Positions 1 through 9,694 of a stretch of DNA of 64,000 nt are shown piece after piece. This stretch comes from Williamsia serinedens. GTDB lineage: Bacteria > Actinomycetota > Actinomycetes > Mycobacteriales > Mycobacteriaceae. Location: contig NZ_JAMTCG010000005.1 of the NCBI RefSeq assembly GCF_024171725.1, forward strand, positions 62,001-126,000, given 5' to 3'. A program made the translations under genes and the position numbers. The notes below the pieces were generated by a model. That model saw only the letters and a list, made by a program, of their open reading frames with translations. It made no database searches and had not been told where the DNA came from. Every line of letters starts with the position of its first letter. The stretch's first letter is position 1.

Positions 1-1
1 G

Positions 2-1693
2 CCGGCGAAGAACCAGGCCGTCACCAACGTCGACCGGACCATCCGCTCGGTCAAGCGCCACATGGGCGAGAGCGACTGGACGACGTCGATCGACGACAAG
101 AAGTACACCCCGCAGGAGATCAGCGCCCGCACGCTGATGAAGCTGAAGCGCGACGCCGAGGCGTACCTGGGCGACGAGGTGACCGAGGCGGTCATCACGG
201 TCCCCGCGTACTTCAACGACTCACAGCGGCAGGCCACCAAGGAGGCCGGCCAGATCGCGGGCCTCGACGTCCTGCGCATCGTCAACGAGCCGACTGCGGC
301 CGCGCTGGCCTACGGGCTCGACAAGGGCGAGAAGGAACAGACCATCCTCGTCTTCGACCTCGGTGGCGGCACGTTCGACGTCTCGCTGCTGGAGATCGGC
401 GACGGTGTCGTCGAGGTCCGCGCGACCTCGGGTGACAACAACCTCGGTGGTGACGACTGGGACCAGCGCATCGTCGACTGGCTCGTCGACAAGTTCAAGG
501 CGCAGAACGGCATCGACCTGACCAAGGACAAGATGGCCCTGCAGCGCCTGCGCGAGGCCGCGGAGAAGGCGAAGATCGAGCTGTCCAGCGGACAGAGCAC
601 CTCGATCAACCTGCCGTACATCACGGTCGACGCCGAGAAGAACCCGCTCTTCCTCGACGAGCAGCTGTCGCGCAGCGAGTTCCAGAAGATCACCTCGGAT
701 CTGCTCGAGCGCACCCGCGCCCCGTTCCAGGCGGTCATCAAGGACGCGGGCATCTCCGTCGGCGACATCGACCACGTCGTGCTCGTCGGTGGCTCGACCC
801 GTATGCCGGCCGTCTCCGACCTGGTGAAGGAGCTGACCGGTGGTCGCGAGCCCAACAAGGGCGTGAACCCGGACGAGGTCGTCGCCGTCGGCGCGGCCCT
901 GCAGGCCGGTGTCCTGCGCGGTGAGGTCAAGGACGTGCTCCTGCTCGACGTGACCCCGCTGAGCCTGGGCATCGAGACCAAGGGCGGCGTGATGCACAAG
1001 CTGATCGAGCGCAACACCACGATCCCGACCAAGCGCAGCGAGACCTACACGACGGCCGAGGACAACCAGCCGTCGGTGCAGATCCAGGTGTATCAGGGTG
1101 AGCGCGAGATCGCCTCGCACAACAAGCTGCTCGGCTCGTTCGAGCTGGCCGGCATCGCCCCTGCGCCGCAGGGTGTCCCGCAGATCGAGGTGACCTTCGA
1201 CATCGACGCAAACGGCATCGTGCACGTCACCGCGAAGGACAAGGGCACCGGCAAGGAGAACACGATCCGCATCCAGGACGGCTCGGGCCTGAGCAAGGAC
1301 GAGATCGACCGGATGATCAAGGACGCCGAGGCCCACGCAGACGAGGACCGCAAGCGCCGCGAGGAGGCCGAGACCCGCAACCAGGCGGAGTCGCTGGTCA
1401 ACCAGACGGAGAAGTTCCTCAAGGAGAACGAGGACAAGGTCCCGGCCGAGGCGAAGCAGAAGGTGGAGTCCGCCATCTCCGAGGCGAACGAGGCGCTCAA
1501 GGGCACCGACCTCGCCGCGATCAAGACCGCGGTGGAGAAGCTGTCGACCGAGTCGCAGGCCCTCGGGCAGGCGATCTACGCCAACGCCTCGGCGGATGCC
1601 GGTGCGGCCCAGGGCGGTCCGTCCGCGGGTGGCGCCGACGACGTCGTCGACGCGGAGGTCGTGGACGAGTCCGACGACGGTGAGAAGAAGTGA
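2..1693 (+). CDS. dnaK: Chaperone DnaK (Hsp70), 5'-truncated by window edge
   Basis: Cytosolic Hsp70 chaperone that folds client proteins in an ATP cycle driven by DnaJ and GrpE. The visible 563 residues begin inside the ATPase domain; about 60 N-terminal residues lie before the window (the M. tuberculosis protein has about 625). The frame is open from base 2, so the first internal ATG at 62 is not the start. The phosphate-2 motif [12 protein letters not shown] and adenosine motif [13 protein letters not shown] are intact, followed by the substrate-binding domain, helical lid and an acidic tail ending [12 protein letters not shown]. The stop TGA overlaps the GTG start of grpE, showing translational coupling. 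Its promoter, and any HspR operator there, lie outside the window. The identification is certain. Confidence 0.98.
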   Translation, partial: PAKNQAVTNVDRTIRSVKRHMGESDWTTSIDDKKYTPQEISARTLMKLKRDAEAYLGDEVTEAVITVPAYFNDSQRQATKEAGQIAGLDVLRIVNEPTAAALAYGLDKGEKEQTILVFDLGGGTFDVSLLEIGDGVVEVRATSGDNNLGGDDWDQRIVDWLVDKFKAQNGIDLTKDKMALQRLREAAEKAKIELSSGQSTSINLPYITVDAEKNPLFLDEQLSRSEFQKITSDLLERTRAPFQAVIKDAGISVGDIDHVVLVGGSTRMPAVSDLVKELTGGREPNKGVNPDEVVAVGAALQAGVLRGEVKDVLLLDVTPLSLGIETKGGVMHKLIERNTTIPTKRSETYTTAEDNQPSVQIQVYQGEREIASHNKLLGSFELAGIAPAPQGVPQIEVTFDIDANGIVHVTAKDKGTGKENTIRIQDGSGLSKDEIDRMIKDAEAHADEDRKRREEAETRNQAESLVNQTEKFLKENEDKVPAEAKQKVESAISEANEALKGTDLAAIKTAVEKLSTESQALGQAIYANASADAGAAQGGPSAGGADDVVDAEVVDESDDGEKK

Positions 1694-2337
1694 CCGGACA
1701 GGGACCGGGCACGCCCGAGGAGCCGGTGACCGTGACCGATCGGCGCCGCATCGACCCCGAGACGGGGGAGGTGCGGGCCGACGCGGCCGCCGACGTCCCC
1801 ACGGACGTGGACCCGGGTCGGACCCCGGACACCGCGGACGGTGACGTGACCGTCGACCCAGACGGAGCCGACGAGGCCGTCGGGGCGGACGCCGCGGCGA
1901 CCGAGGCGGATCCCGCTGCCGTGCAGTCGGAGAAGGAGGCCGAGTTGTTGGCCGACCTGCAGCGTCTGCAAGCCGAGTACGCCAACTACCGGCGCCGCGC
2001 CGACCGTGAACGGCAGGGTGCCGTCGAGACGGGGAAGGCCACGCTCATCAGCGCGCTGCTCCCGGTGCTCGACGACCTCGACCGGGCCCGCGCGCACGGT
2101 GACCTCGAGTCGGGGCCGCTGAAGGGTGTGGCCGACAAGATCGCCGACACCCTGAAGAGCCAGGGCCTCACCGCCTTCGGTTCCGAGGGCGACGCGTTCG
2201 ATCCCGCTCTGCACGAGGCCGTCCAGCACGACGGCGACGGTGCCGAGCCGGTGATCGGCCAGGTGTACCGCCAGGGTTACCGCCTCGGCGAGCGCCTGCT
2301 GCGGACCGCGATGGTGACCGTCACCGACGCGTCCTGA
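1690..2337 (+). CDS. grpE: Nucleotide exchange factor GrpE
   Basis: GrpE releases ADP from DnaK and resets the chaperone cycle. The protein has 215 residues. An acidic, low-complexity N-terminal segment of about 75 residues precedes the long coiled-coil helix ([20 protein letters not shown] region, about residues 78-100) and the C-terminal beta domain with [18 protein letters not shown]. The GTG start shares a GTGA overlap with the dnaK stop. The acidic N-terminus is longer than in E. coli but usual in actinobacteria. It is the second gene of the dnaK-grpE-dnaJ-hspR operon, and a structured 152-bp spacer separates it from dnaJ. Confidence 0.96.
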   Translation: MTGQGPGTPEEPVTVTDRRRIDPETGEVRADAAADVPTDVDPGRTPDTADGDVTVDPDGADEAVGADAAATEADPAAVQSEKEAELLADLQRLQAEYANYRRRADRERQGAVETGKATLISALLPVLDDLDRARAHGDLESGPLKGVADKIADTLKSQGLTAFGSEGDAFDPALHEAVQHDGDGAEPVIGQVYRQGYRLGERLLRTAMVTVTDAS

Positions 2338-2348
2338 CACGACACGAC

Positions 2349-2430
2349 GCCGACCCCGTGACGACCGTCTGCCTGCGACAATGGCGGAGGTCGGCACGGG
2401 GTCGGCGCGATCGGTGCCGACCCGGCACCG
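2349..2430 (+). repeat. Two hairpins in the grpE-dnaJ spacer
   Basis: A perfect 12-bp inverted repeat has arms GCCGACCCCGTG at 2349-2360 and CACGGGGTCGGC at 2395-2406. Directly after it is a 7-bp stem, CGGTGCC/GGCACCG, at 2412-2430 with a 5-nt loop. Neither is followed by a T run, so they look like RNA structures (processing, attenuation or mRNA stabilisation) rather than a classical terminator. The role is inferred. Confidence 0.55.
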
Positions 2431-2441
2431 ACACCCACGAT

Positions 2442-2473
2442 TTCGATCCACACAGACTTCGATCCACACAGAC
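2442..2473 (+). repeat. 16-bp perfect tandem repeat before dnaJ
   Basis: The unit TTCGATCCACACAGAC occurs twice head to tail (2442-2457 and 2458-2473), immediately before the dnaJ Shine-Dalgarno AAGGAGGTGA. It could be a recent slippage duplication or a paired binding site for a regulator of dnaJ. Confidence 0.7.
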
Positions 2474-2489
2474 AAGGAGGTGACGCCCG

Positions 2490-3671
2490 ATGGCTCCCCA
2501 ACGGGAATGGTTGGAACAGGACTTCTACAAGGACCTGGGCGTCGCTTCGGACGCCTCGGCCGACGAGATCAAGAAGGCCTACCGCAAACTCGCGCGTGAG
2601 CTCCACCCCGACGCCAATCCGGGTGACGCGGCCGCCGAGGCACGGTTCAAGCGCGTCTCGGAGGCGCACAGCGTCCTGGGCGACCCCGCCAAGCGCAGGG
2701 AGTACGACGAGACCCGGCGCATGTTCGCCGGCGGGGCCTTCCGCGGCAACGGCGGCGCGAACGGCTTCCCGGGCGGATACACCCGCACCACCGACTTCGG
2801 TGGCGGCGGTTTCGACGTCAGCGACCTCTTCGGGGGCGGCGGTGCCGGTGGCGGCGCCGACATCGGCGACCTGTTCGGCGGCCTCTTCAACCGCGCGCCG
2901 CGCACGTCGACGCGCCCCAAGCGCGGCAACGACCTCGAAGCCGAGACGACGCTCGCCTTCCGGGACGCGGCCCGCGGCACGACGGTGTCGCTGTCGCTGA
3001 CGTCCCCGTCGCCCTGCACCACCTGCCACGGCAGCGGCGCCAAGCCGGGCACCAGCCCACGGGTCTGTCCGACCTGCAACGGCGCCGGCGTCGTCAGCCG
3101 CAACCAGGGTCACTTCGGTTTCAGCGAACCCTGCCAGGACTGCCAGGGCACCGGGTCGAAGATCGACGAGCCGTGCCCGGACTGCGCCGGCAACGGCGTC
3201 ACCGTGCGGACCCGCACGATCAACGTGCGGATCCCGGTCGGCGTCGAGGACGGCCAGCGCATCCGCCTGGCCGGACAGGGTGAGGCCGGTCTGCGCGGTG
3301 CACCGTCCGGCGATCTCTACGTCACCGTGCACGTCAGCCCGGACCCGGTGTTCACCCGGTCGGGCAACGACCTCAAGGTCGAGCTGCCGGTCAGCTTCGG
3401 CGAGATCATGTTGGGCGCGACGGTGTCCGTGCCGACACTCGACGGCACCGTGGGTCTGAAGATCCCGCCGAACACCGCCGACGGCCGGACCCTGCGCGTG
3501 CGCGGTCGCGGCGTGCCGAAGCGGTCGGGCGGGGCCGGGGACCTGTTCGTGACCGTGAAGGTCGCCGTGCCGAGCTCCCTCGGACCCGAGGCGCTGGCGA
3601 AACTGCGGGAGTACGCCGACGCCGAACGCGCCGACGGGTTCCGCCCACGGGAGGGATGGGGTGATCAGTGA
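2490..3671 (+). CDS. dnaJ: Chaperone DnaJ (Hsp40, type I)
   Basis: Co-chaperone that delivers unfolded clients to DnaK and stimulates its ATPase. The protein has 393 residues. The order is J domain (about 10-72, with the HPD triad in LHPDANPG), a Gly/Phe-rich linker (about 82-135), four zinc-binding motifs ([36 protein letters not shown]) and C-terminal substrate-binding beta domains. The ATG start is fixed by an ideal Shine-Dalgarno, AAGGAGGTGA, at 2474-2483. The J domain follows the start after about ten residues, as in DnaJ1 of mycobacteria. Its stop overlaps the hspR start by one base. Confidence 0.97.
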   Translation: MAPQREWLEQDFYKDLGVASDASADEIKKAYRKLARELHPDANPGDAAAEARFKRVSEAHSVLGDPAKRREYDETRRMFAGGAFRGNGGANGFPGGYTRTTDFGGGGFDVSDLFGGGGAGGGADIGDLFGGLFNRAPRTSTRPKRGNDLEAETTLAFRDAARGTTVSLSLTSPSPCTTCHGSGAKPGTSPRVCPTCNGAGVVSRNQGHFGFSEPCQDCQGTGSKIDEPCPDCAGNGVTVRTRTINVRIPVGVEDGQRIRLAGQGEAGLRGAPSGDLYVTVHVSPDPVFTRSGNDLKVELPVSFGEIMLGATVSVPTLDGTVGLKIPPNTADGRTLRVRGRGVPKRSGGAGDLFVTVKVAVPSSLGPEALAKLREYADAERADGFRPREGWGDQ

Positions 3672-4087
3672 TGCCGGGCAAGAACCGTGACGAACGGCCC
3701 ACGGACGGTGCCACGTTCATGATCTCGGTGGCGGCCGAACTCGCGGGCATGCACGCGCAGACCCTGCGCACCTACGACCGCCTCGGCCTCGTGCGTCCCC
3801 AGCGCGCGGCCGGTGGCGGACGCCGCTACTCGCAGCGCGACGTCGACCTGCTCCGTGAGGTGCAACGACTCTCGCAGGACGAGGGCGTCAACCTCGAGGG
3901 CATCAAACGCATCATCGACCTGACCAACCACGTCGACGCGCTGTCGGCGCGGGTCCGCGAACTCGAGGCCGAGCTCGCCGCCGCGCGGTCCGACACGCGT
4001 CGTCGCCACGGTGGGGAACTGGTGCCCGTGCCCCGGACGAGCGCGCTCGTCGTCTGGCAGCCGCGCCGGAGACGCACGGACAGCTAG
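3671..4087 (+). CDS. hspR: Heat shock repressor HspR (MerR family)
   Basis: Autoregulatory repressor of the dnaK operon and usually clpB. It binds HAIR operators (CTTGAGT-N7-ACTCAAG) with DnaK as co-repressor. The protein has 138 residues. A MerR-type winged helix begins at FMISVAAELAGMHAQTLRTY, followed by a dimerisation helix and a basic tail ending LVVWQPRRRRTDS, typical of actinobacterial HspR. ATG 3671 overlaps the dnaJ stop by one base; GTG 3668 is an alternative adding one residue. A HAIR-like site lies before clpB at 36378-36398. The TAG stop is shared with the convergent EAL gene through the palindrome CTAG. Confidence 0.95.
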   Translation: MPGKNRDERPTDGATFMISVAAELAGMHAQTLRTYDRLGLVRPQRAAGGGRRYSQRDVDLLREVQRLSQDEGVNLEGIKRIIDLTNHVDALSARVRELEAELAAARSDTRRRHGGELVPVPRTSALVVWQPRRRRTDS

Positions 4088-4899
4088 ATCTTCGCGAACT
4101 CGTCGGGCAGAGGGCCCGGGCGTCCCAAGAGAAACCCCTGTGCCAGTTCGCCGCCACACTCGACGATGCCTGCGAGTTCTGCCTCGGTCTCCACCCCCTC
4201 GAACGAACACAGCGTGCCAGTCTCCCGCGCGAAGCCGACCATCGCGCGCGCGATCGCCTGTCGGACGGGGTCGGCTTCGATACCGCGCGCGAACGTCGCG
4301 TCGAGCTTGATGAGATCGGGCTGCACCGTGAGGATCTGCCGGAGTCCGGCGTGGCCGGTCCCCACGTCGTCGAGAGCAACGCGCAGCGATGCGCTCCTCA
4401 GTTCGATCAGCGCCATGTGCACCGCATCACCGACCTCCACGGCCGTTCCCTCCGTGATCTCGACGATGACCGATCGGCCCGGGTTGTTCGCGAAGCATTC
4501 GCGGACCTCCGGGGCGAGAAGTGACCCCGGGGACACGTTGACGCACACGAACACCTCCGCCGGGAGTCCCGCGGTCTCGGCCAGCGCCCGGCCGATGGCC
4601 GCGGCCTCGAGGGTCGGGGAGAGGCCGAGCTCGGCAGCGGCTCGGAACCAGGCGTCGGGCGGGCCACCGTGATCGAATCGCGAGAGGGCCTCGTACCCGA
4701 CGACGACCTCGTCGGAACATCGGCGGATCGGCTGGTAGGCGATGGCCGGTCCGCCGTTGTCGATGACGTCGCGTACTGCCCGCGCGTCGATCTCGTCGGT
4801 GTGTAGCGGCCGCGGTGAAGTGTCCACGGGAATGTCCTGGGTGATGTGCGCGGGCCGTCTGACCGCATCAGGACGGCGCGGCTCCGGAGGGGGTGACAA
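4084..4899 (-). CDS. EAL-domain cyclic-di-GMP phosphodiesterase
   Basis: Stand-alone EAL domain of up to 271 residues, predicted to hydrolyse cyclic di-GMP. The signature residues all appear: YEALSRF (the E of EAL), the Asn of CVNVSP, the Glu of VIVEITE, the DD of DDVGTGHAG, the Lys of LIKLD, the Glu of EGVETEAE and the Gln of QGFLLG, so it should be catalytically active. No GGDEF, sensor or membrane segment is seen. The assigned TTG start is uncertain; a GTG about 25 codons later would also leave the EAL domain whole. It converges on hspR with an overlapping stop. It is not part of the chaperone operon. Confidence 0.85.
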   Translation of the reverse strand: MSPPPEPRRPDAVRRPAHITQDIPVDTSPRPLHTDEIDARAVRDVIDNGGPAIAYQPIRRCSDEVVVGYEALSRFDHGGPPDAWFRAAAELGLSPTLEAAAIGRALAETAGLPAEVFVCVNVSPGSLLAPEVRECFANNPGRSVIVEITEGTAVEVGDAVHMALIELRSASLRVALDDVGTGHAGLRQILTVQPDLIKLDATFARGIEADPVRQAIARAMVGFARETGTLCSFEGVETEAELAGIVECGGELAQGFLLGRPGPLPDEFAKI

Positions 4900-5052
4900 C
4901 CGGTCCGGCCTCTGCGCGCGAAGGCGCTGTCGTGGACAAGCTGAGGGCGCCCGGAGCTTGCATCAGGAACGCCGCGTGGAAGGGATTCCCCGCAGGTTTG
5001 CGGCTAGAAATCCGACCTTACAGAATGCTTGCCGAGTGTTCCAGATCGTGGA

Positions 5053-7533
5053 TCAGTCCGACGCAGAGCCGTAGCCGGCCGCGCGCAACATGGACAGCAG
5101 CTCCGATCGCGACTGCGCGCCCAGACGTCGCCGGATGCGGGCGACGTGGTGCTCGACCGTCTTCGCCGAGATGAACAGGGCCGCACCGATCTCACGGTAG
5201 GTCTCGCCGAGGACGAGTCGCTCGGCGACCTCGGCTTCACGCTCGGACAGTGCGGAGCCACCCTGACCACCGTCGGCGGCCGGTCCGGCGGTCCCGATGG
5301 TGCGGGCGGTCTGCAGCAGCGCCGTCGCCGCGCGGGTGTCCCCGATGCGCAGCGCGCCCTCCGCGGCCAGTCGGGCCCCGTCGAAGGCGTGTCCCCACAC
5401 CTGCAGCTCCGTCGCGGCGGTGTGGATCTGGTTCTCCGACAGGGGTGGGGCGTCCGGGACGTCGTCGCCCTGCAGGACGCGCAGCCACACACGGCCCGCG
5501 CGGGCGAGCACGGCGGCGTAGGGAGTGCTCTCCGCGGCGACACCGAGGGCGCGCGCATGCGGGACGAGCGCGTCGGGTCGGTCGCCGAGGATGGCCGCCT
5601 GCACCCCGAACCAGTGCCATGCGGTCGCCCAGACGGGCGGGTCGTCGAGCGCGCCGAGCAGGCGGCCGACCTCGTCGACGAGATGGCTCATGCGACCGGC
5701 GTCGCCGACACGTACTGCGGCGAGCCACAACTCGCCCAGGGGGAGCAGGGCGAACAGGTCGACCTCGGCCTCGGCGACCGTCGTCTGCGCTGCCCGCCAC
5801 GCGGCGCCGAGCGTCCCGGTGTCGCCGCGTCGGCGCGCGACGCCGACCGCGAGAGCGTGGGCCAGCAGGAGATCGCGGTGATGGACCGGCGTGACGGCAC
5901 CGACGATGTCCGCGGCGTCGGCCAGGTCGCCGCCGGCCATGGCGATCCACGCCTCGAGCAGTCGGGACCGGACGGACGGGGTCGGGCGATCGAGACCCGC
6001 GCGGTCCACGACGGACCGTGCTCCGCGGAGGTCGCCGCTGTGGATGTGCAGGAGCACCGCGACGTCGGCGGCGTCCTCCACGGTGATGCCCGCGTCCGAG
6101 CGCAGCGACATCGATCGCAGCACCGATCCGACGGCGGTCGCGGCGGTCGCCTCGAGCGATGCGACGACGCCCTCGGCCAGGAGCGAGTCCGCGGCGTTGT
6201 CGGTGGTCGGCGGGGCCGAGCGGGCCGCGGCGGCGAACTCCGCCGCGGCGGTGCGGTCCCCCGCAGCGAGCAACGCGACCACCCCGACCGCGGCCTGCGA
6301 CCCGGCGCGGTCGGCACCCAGCCATCGGAACAGTTGCGCGGCACGCGAGTACGTCCCGCGTCGGGCGGCGACCGCCGCACCGATCCGCACCCCCAGCGCG
6401 ACGACGCCGTCGTCGGTGGAGGCGAGCGACTCGTCGGCGACACGGGTGGCGACGGTCAGGTCGTCGGTCTCCAGGGCGGCACGGGCGAGTTCGGGATCCA
6501 CGACCGCGTGGGGCGCGCCGGCCGCGCGTGCGGCCGACCACACCGCCATGCGCCGATGTCCGGTCGCGTCGCGGGCGGCGTCGACGAGCAGGGCCGCCAG
6601 CTCGGGATGGCTGATACCCGACTGCGCGGCGGCGATCGCCCCGTCGACGGTGAGGGTGTCGTGCGCCAACCGGATCCGCACGACCGCCTCACGGACCGCG
6701 GTGATCTGATGTGCGCCGACGACGGCGGCCAGAGGGGACACCGCGGCGGCGAGGAAGCCGTCGGAGTCGCCGAGGAACCCCGACGCGCGTGCGGCGTCGA
6801 TCAGCGATCGCGCCGTGTCGTCGTCGACCTCGCAGATCGCCGCGACGGTGTCCGGGTCGAGCGTGGCGCCTGCCCCCGCGATAGCGAGGGTGCGCAACAC
6901 CTGGCGGTCGAGGCGTCGCAGGGTCTGGTGGTGGCGTGCCCCGATCGCGGCGGTGGCGAGGTCGGCGAGGACGCGCTGGTCGGTCTCGTCCGGATGTGCC
7001 GCGACCGCCGCGAGGCCCGCGTCGACGGCGGCGCGGTTCCCGCCCGATGCGCGGACGACCGCCGCGGCGGCACCGGTGAGCAGGCGACGACGGGATCGTT
7101 CCACGACGCCGGGCGTCGTCAACGGCGCGAGGAAGACGACGCGGCCGCGAGCCGCGATCGCGCCGAGGAGTTCGTGCAGCGGGCGCCGGTGGTCGAGGGC
7201 CCGACCGCCGACCACCACCGTGATGTCGCTGCGCGACACCAGGTTCGCGAGACGGAGCAGGGACGCGTCGTCCAGCGTGTGGACGTCGTCGACGACGGCG
7301 ACGCTGCCCGCATCGGGATCCGCGGGCAGGCCCCGGACCAGTCGCGACGGGTCGTCGCCGGCGGCGGCCGTCGCGACCGCGGTGATCACCGCGGAGGTGC
7401 CCGAGCCGGCCACACCGAAGACGCCGTAGGCGCAGGGATGTCCCGCCGACGCGGTCGCGTCGACGACGAGCGACCGTGCGTCGGGCATGCCGGCGAGGTC
7501 CGGCGCCGGTGGACGCAGACCGGCCGTCGTCAC
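5053..7533 (-). CDS. Large ATPase-LuxR transcriptional regulator, IniR-type
   Basis: Regulator of 826 residues with the plan of LAL/IniR proteins: an N-terminal ATPase-like domain, a long helical-repeat middle, and a C-terminal LuxR helix-turn-helix (about 765-820) with LSEREAEVAERLVLGE and ISAKTVEHHVARIRRRL. The Walker A region reads GVAGSGTS at about residues 40-47, so the usual Lys is Thr. A Walker B-like VAVVDDVHTL is present. The GTG start forms a GTGA overlap with the stop of the upstream Hsp70-like gene. In mycobacteria, IniR (Rv0339c) lies beside iniBAC and is needed for its induction. Size and position suggest this is the functional counterpart, though orthology should be tested. Confidence 0.85.
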   Translation of the reverse strand: MTTAGLRPPAPDLAGMPDARSLVVDATASAGHPCAYGVFGVAGSGTSAVITAVATAAAGDDPSRLVRGLPADPDAGSVAVVDDVHTLDDASLLRLANLVSRSDITVVVGGRALDHRRPLHELLGAIAARGRVVFLAPLTTPGVVERSRRRLLTGAAAAVVRASGGNRAAVDAGLAAVAAHPDETDQRVLADLATAAIGARHHQTLRRLDRQVLRTLAIAGAGATLDPDTVAAICEVDDDTARSLIDAARASGFLGDSDGFLAAAVSPLAAVVGAHQITAVREAVVRIRLAHDTLTVDGAIAAAQSGISHPELAALLVDAARDATGHRRMAVWSAARAAGAPHAVVDPELARAALETDDLTVATRVADESLASTDDGVVALGVRIGAAVAARRGTYSRAAQLFRWLGADRAGSQAAVGVVALLAAGDRTAAAEFAAAARSAPPTTDNAADSLLAEGVVASLEATAATAVGSVLRSMSLRSDAGITVEDAADVAVLLHIHSGDLRGARSVVDRAGLDRPTPSVRSRLLEAWIAMAGGDLADAADIVGAVTPVHHRDLLLAHALAVGVARRRGDTGTLGAAWRAAQTTVAEAEVDLFALLPLGELWLAAVRVGDAGRMSHLVDEVGRLLGALDDPPVWATAWHWFGVQAAILGDRPDALVPHARALGVAAESTPYAAVLARAGRVWLRVLQGDDVPDAPPLSENQIHTAATELQVWGHAFDGARLAAEGALRIGDTRAATALLQTARTIGTAGPAADGGQGGSALSEREAEVAERLVLGETYREIGAALFISAKTVEHHVARIRRRLGAQSRSELLSMLRAAGYGSASD

Positions 7534-9380
7534 TGGCCGAGCAACCCGCCGACCGCGCTCCCGACCCCGCCGACCGTGTCGCGGGCGCCCCCGACGATGG
7601 CGCCGGGCACGTTGGTGACGCCGCCGAGGTTCGGCGGTGTGTAGGTGTAGGTCGGGACGGTCGGGAGCTTCACGCCACCACCGGTCTCCGGCGGGGTGTA
7701 GCTGCCACCGGTGCCACCGCCGGAGGATGTCCCACCGCCGGAGGCGGTCCCGCCACCGCTGCTGGTGCCGCCACCCGACGAGGTCCCGCCGGACGACGTG
7801 CCACCGCCGGTGGAGGTGCCACCACCGGTCGATCCCGACCCGGCCTGCGAACCGCCACCGCCGGACTGGGCGCCGCCGCCGGTCGCGGCGCCACCGGAAC
7901 CGGTCGAGCCGGATCCGGAGCTCTGCTGCGGAGCCTGTCGGCCCGCGGTCGAACCGCTTTGCCCGGCCGCGCCGGTGGGGTTCGCGGCCGAGGGCGCACC
8001 GGACGCGGCGGGTGCGCCCGTCGAGGCCGAGGGCGCGGTGGACGGGGTCGACGGTGTGGTCGTCGAACTCGCGGGCTCCTGGGTCAGGGCGGTGCCCAAC
8101 GACAGGCCCCCTGCGGTCAGCGCCGCGATGGCGACGGCCGCGCCACCGATGATGGCGAGCCGCTTGGTGCGACCCATGGTGGTCTTCTCGACGACGGTGG
8201 TCCGCGGTGCGGGTGCGACGCGGGCCGAGCGCGCGGCCGCGAGCTCGGAGGTGGCCGCCGCGGCGTTCGCGGGCATCGCGTCGAGCGCGGCAGAGGCGGA
8301 CGCGATCTCGGACGCCAGCACCGCCGCCCCGAACGCCGACGTGGTCGTCGGGTCCGCGTCGGCGACGACGGGCACACGCAACGCACCCGACAGGACCTCG
8401 CTGATGAGCGGGATGGCTGCGCCGCCGCCGGTCAACACGACCGCCGACAGGTCGCGCAGCGTGTGGCCGCCGGCCGCGACGGTCTCGCGGAGCAGCGTCA
8501 GCGACGCCAGGATCGGCTCGCGCAGCAGGTCCTCGACCTCGTCGCGGACCAGACGGATGTCGGTGTGGACCCCCGGGAGGTCGACGCTGACGACGGTGTC
8601 GGTCTCCGAGGACAGTGCCTCCTTCGCCCGGGCGCACCGCTCACGCAGCTGCTCGAGAGCGGCGATCGTCGCGGGATCGAACGGGTCCGTGGAGTCGGCC
8701 GCGTCGACGGAGTCCATGACGTGCGCGAGCAGGAGCTGGTCGAACGCGGCACCGCTGATGTCGTCGGAGTGCTGCGGCCGACCCAACACCTGCGACGCCT
8801 CACCGGTGCGGACGAGCGTGATGTCGAGCGACGACCCGCCGAGGTCGTAGACGGCCACGAGACCGGAACCCGACGGCGACTCGTCGGCCGACGGCGCCGA
8901 GTGGGCGCCGTGCGAGGCAGCGGGGGCGGTGAACACCTCCCCGCGCATGGCCTCGGCGGCGGCGACCGCGGCGATCGCCTCGGGCACGACGGTCAGGTCG
9001 GGGAGTCCGTGGGCGTCGGCGGCGGCGCGCAGGGCGTCGACCGTGTAGGCCTGCCACCCGTTGGGGCACGCGACGACGACGGCGTCCGGGTCGACACCCG
9101 TCTCGGCGACGATCCCGGCGAGAGCGATGGCGTAAAGGTCCTCGCCGCTGAACTGGCGGCCGTCGTCGGCGACCAGCGCGACGGGATCGCCGACGCGGGC
9201 CGTGAAGCCGTCCAGCGTGGATGCGGTGCCGGCGGAGCCCGCCGTGGCCAGCGCCGGCTCCCGGCCGGGGGCGACCTCGAGCGCGGTCCGGCGGACCAGG
9301 GCGTCGTAGGTGCCCGACGGGGTGGTGCTGACGGCGACCGACGTTGTGGTCCCGACGGTGATCCCGAGTGCGGTGGGCAT
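7530..9380 (-). CDS. Membrane-anchored Hsp70-like (actin-fold ATPase) protein
   Basis: Protein of 616 residues. The first 390 or so form an Hsp70-like ATPase: phosphate-1 LGITVGTTTSVAVS (Thr where DnaK has Asp), phosphate-2 VYDLGGSSLDITLV and adenosine motif VVLTGGGAAIPLI. There is no Hsp70 substrate domain. A basic stretch and one transmembrane helix (about 404-428, RLAIIGGAAVAIAALTAGG) are followed by about 190 residues of Ser/Gly/Thr/Pro-rich tail, probably outside the membrane. ATG 9380 was chosen over an upstream ATG at 9425 because GAGGAG lies 9 nt before it. It is co-transcribed and translationally coupled with the IniR-type regulator and divergent from iniB, so it may relay envelope stress (inference). 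Confidence 0.85.
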   Translation of the reverse strand: MPTALGITVGTTTSVAVSTTPSGTYDALVRRTALEVAPGREPALATAGSAGTASTLDGFTARVGDPVALVADDGRQFSGEDLYAIALAGIVAETGVDPDAVVVACPNGWQAYTVDALRAAADAHGLPDLTVVPEAIAAVAAAEAMRGEVFTAPAASHGAHSAPSADESPSGSGLVAVYDLGGSSLDITLVRTGEASQVLGRPQHSDDISGAAFDQLLLAHVMDSVDAADSTDPFDPATIAALEQLRERCARAKEALSSETDTVVSVDLPGVHTDIRLVRDEVEDLLREPILASLTLLRETVAAGGHTLRDLSAVVLTGGGAAIPLISEVLSGALRVPVVADADPTTTSAFGAAVLASEIASASAALDAMPANAAAATSELAAARSARVAPAPRTTVVEKTTMGRTKRLAIIGGAAVAIAALTAGGLSLGTALTQEPASSTTTPSTPSTAPSASTGAPAASGAPSAANPTGAAGQSGSTAGRQAPQQSSGSGSTGSGGAATGGGAQSGGGGSQAGSGSTGGGTSTGGGTSSGGTSSGGGTSSGGGTASGGGTSSGGGTGGSYTPPETGGGVKLPTVPTYTYTPPNLGGVTNVPGAIVGGARDTVGGVGSAVGGLLGQ

Positions 9381-9694
9381 GGGCGCTGCTCCTCTTGCGG
9401 TTGGCGTCGCAGGCGTTGTCGTCATCAAACACCCGTTCGTTACCCCACGTCATCGCTGTGACGGGGAAAGTCGGGTCGATCCCCCATCCCCCTAACGGCC
9501 CCCGGGGATCCCCTAACGCCCCCCACCCCCGACGAAGGGGGATCGTCCCCGTTCCCCGGTGACCCCCGGCGGACCTAGCGTCATCTCTCGACACCGGTGG
9601 TCCATCCCCCCGGTACGCCGGAGTCACACCCCACGGAGCCCACTCCCCACCTCCCCCCCTCGGGGAGCGGGCCCCAACATCTTGAGGAGTCCCG
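9381..9694. promoter_or_regulatory. Divergent control region of the Hsp70-like/iniR and iniB transcripts
   Basis: This 314-bp non-coding region is very C-rich on the + strand. It holds two direct copies of CCCCTAACG, at 9489-9497 and 9510-9518, whose centres lie 21 bp (two helical turns) apart, and two copies of CCATCCCCC (9484-9492, 9602-9610). The spacing suggests a regulator binding side by side on one DNA face, plausibly the IniR-type protein. No confident -35/-10 pair was identified. The iniB Shine-Dalgarno is GAGGAG at 9684-9689. Confidence 0.5.

Noticed and set aside
5029-7644. Plus-strand open frame of 871 codons opposite the LuxR regulator
   Set aside because: The product is Arg/Gly-rich with no family features, and the minus strand encodes a clear ATPase-LuxR protein.
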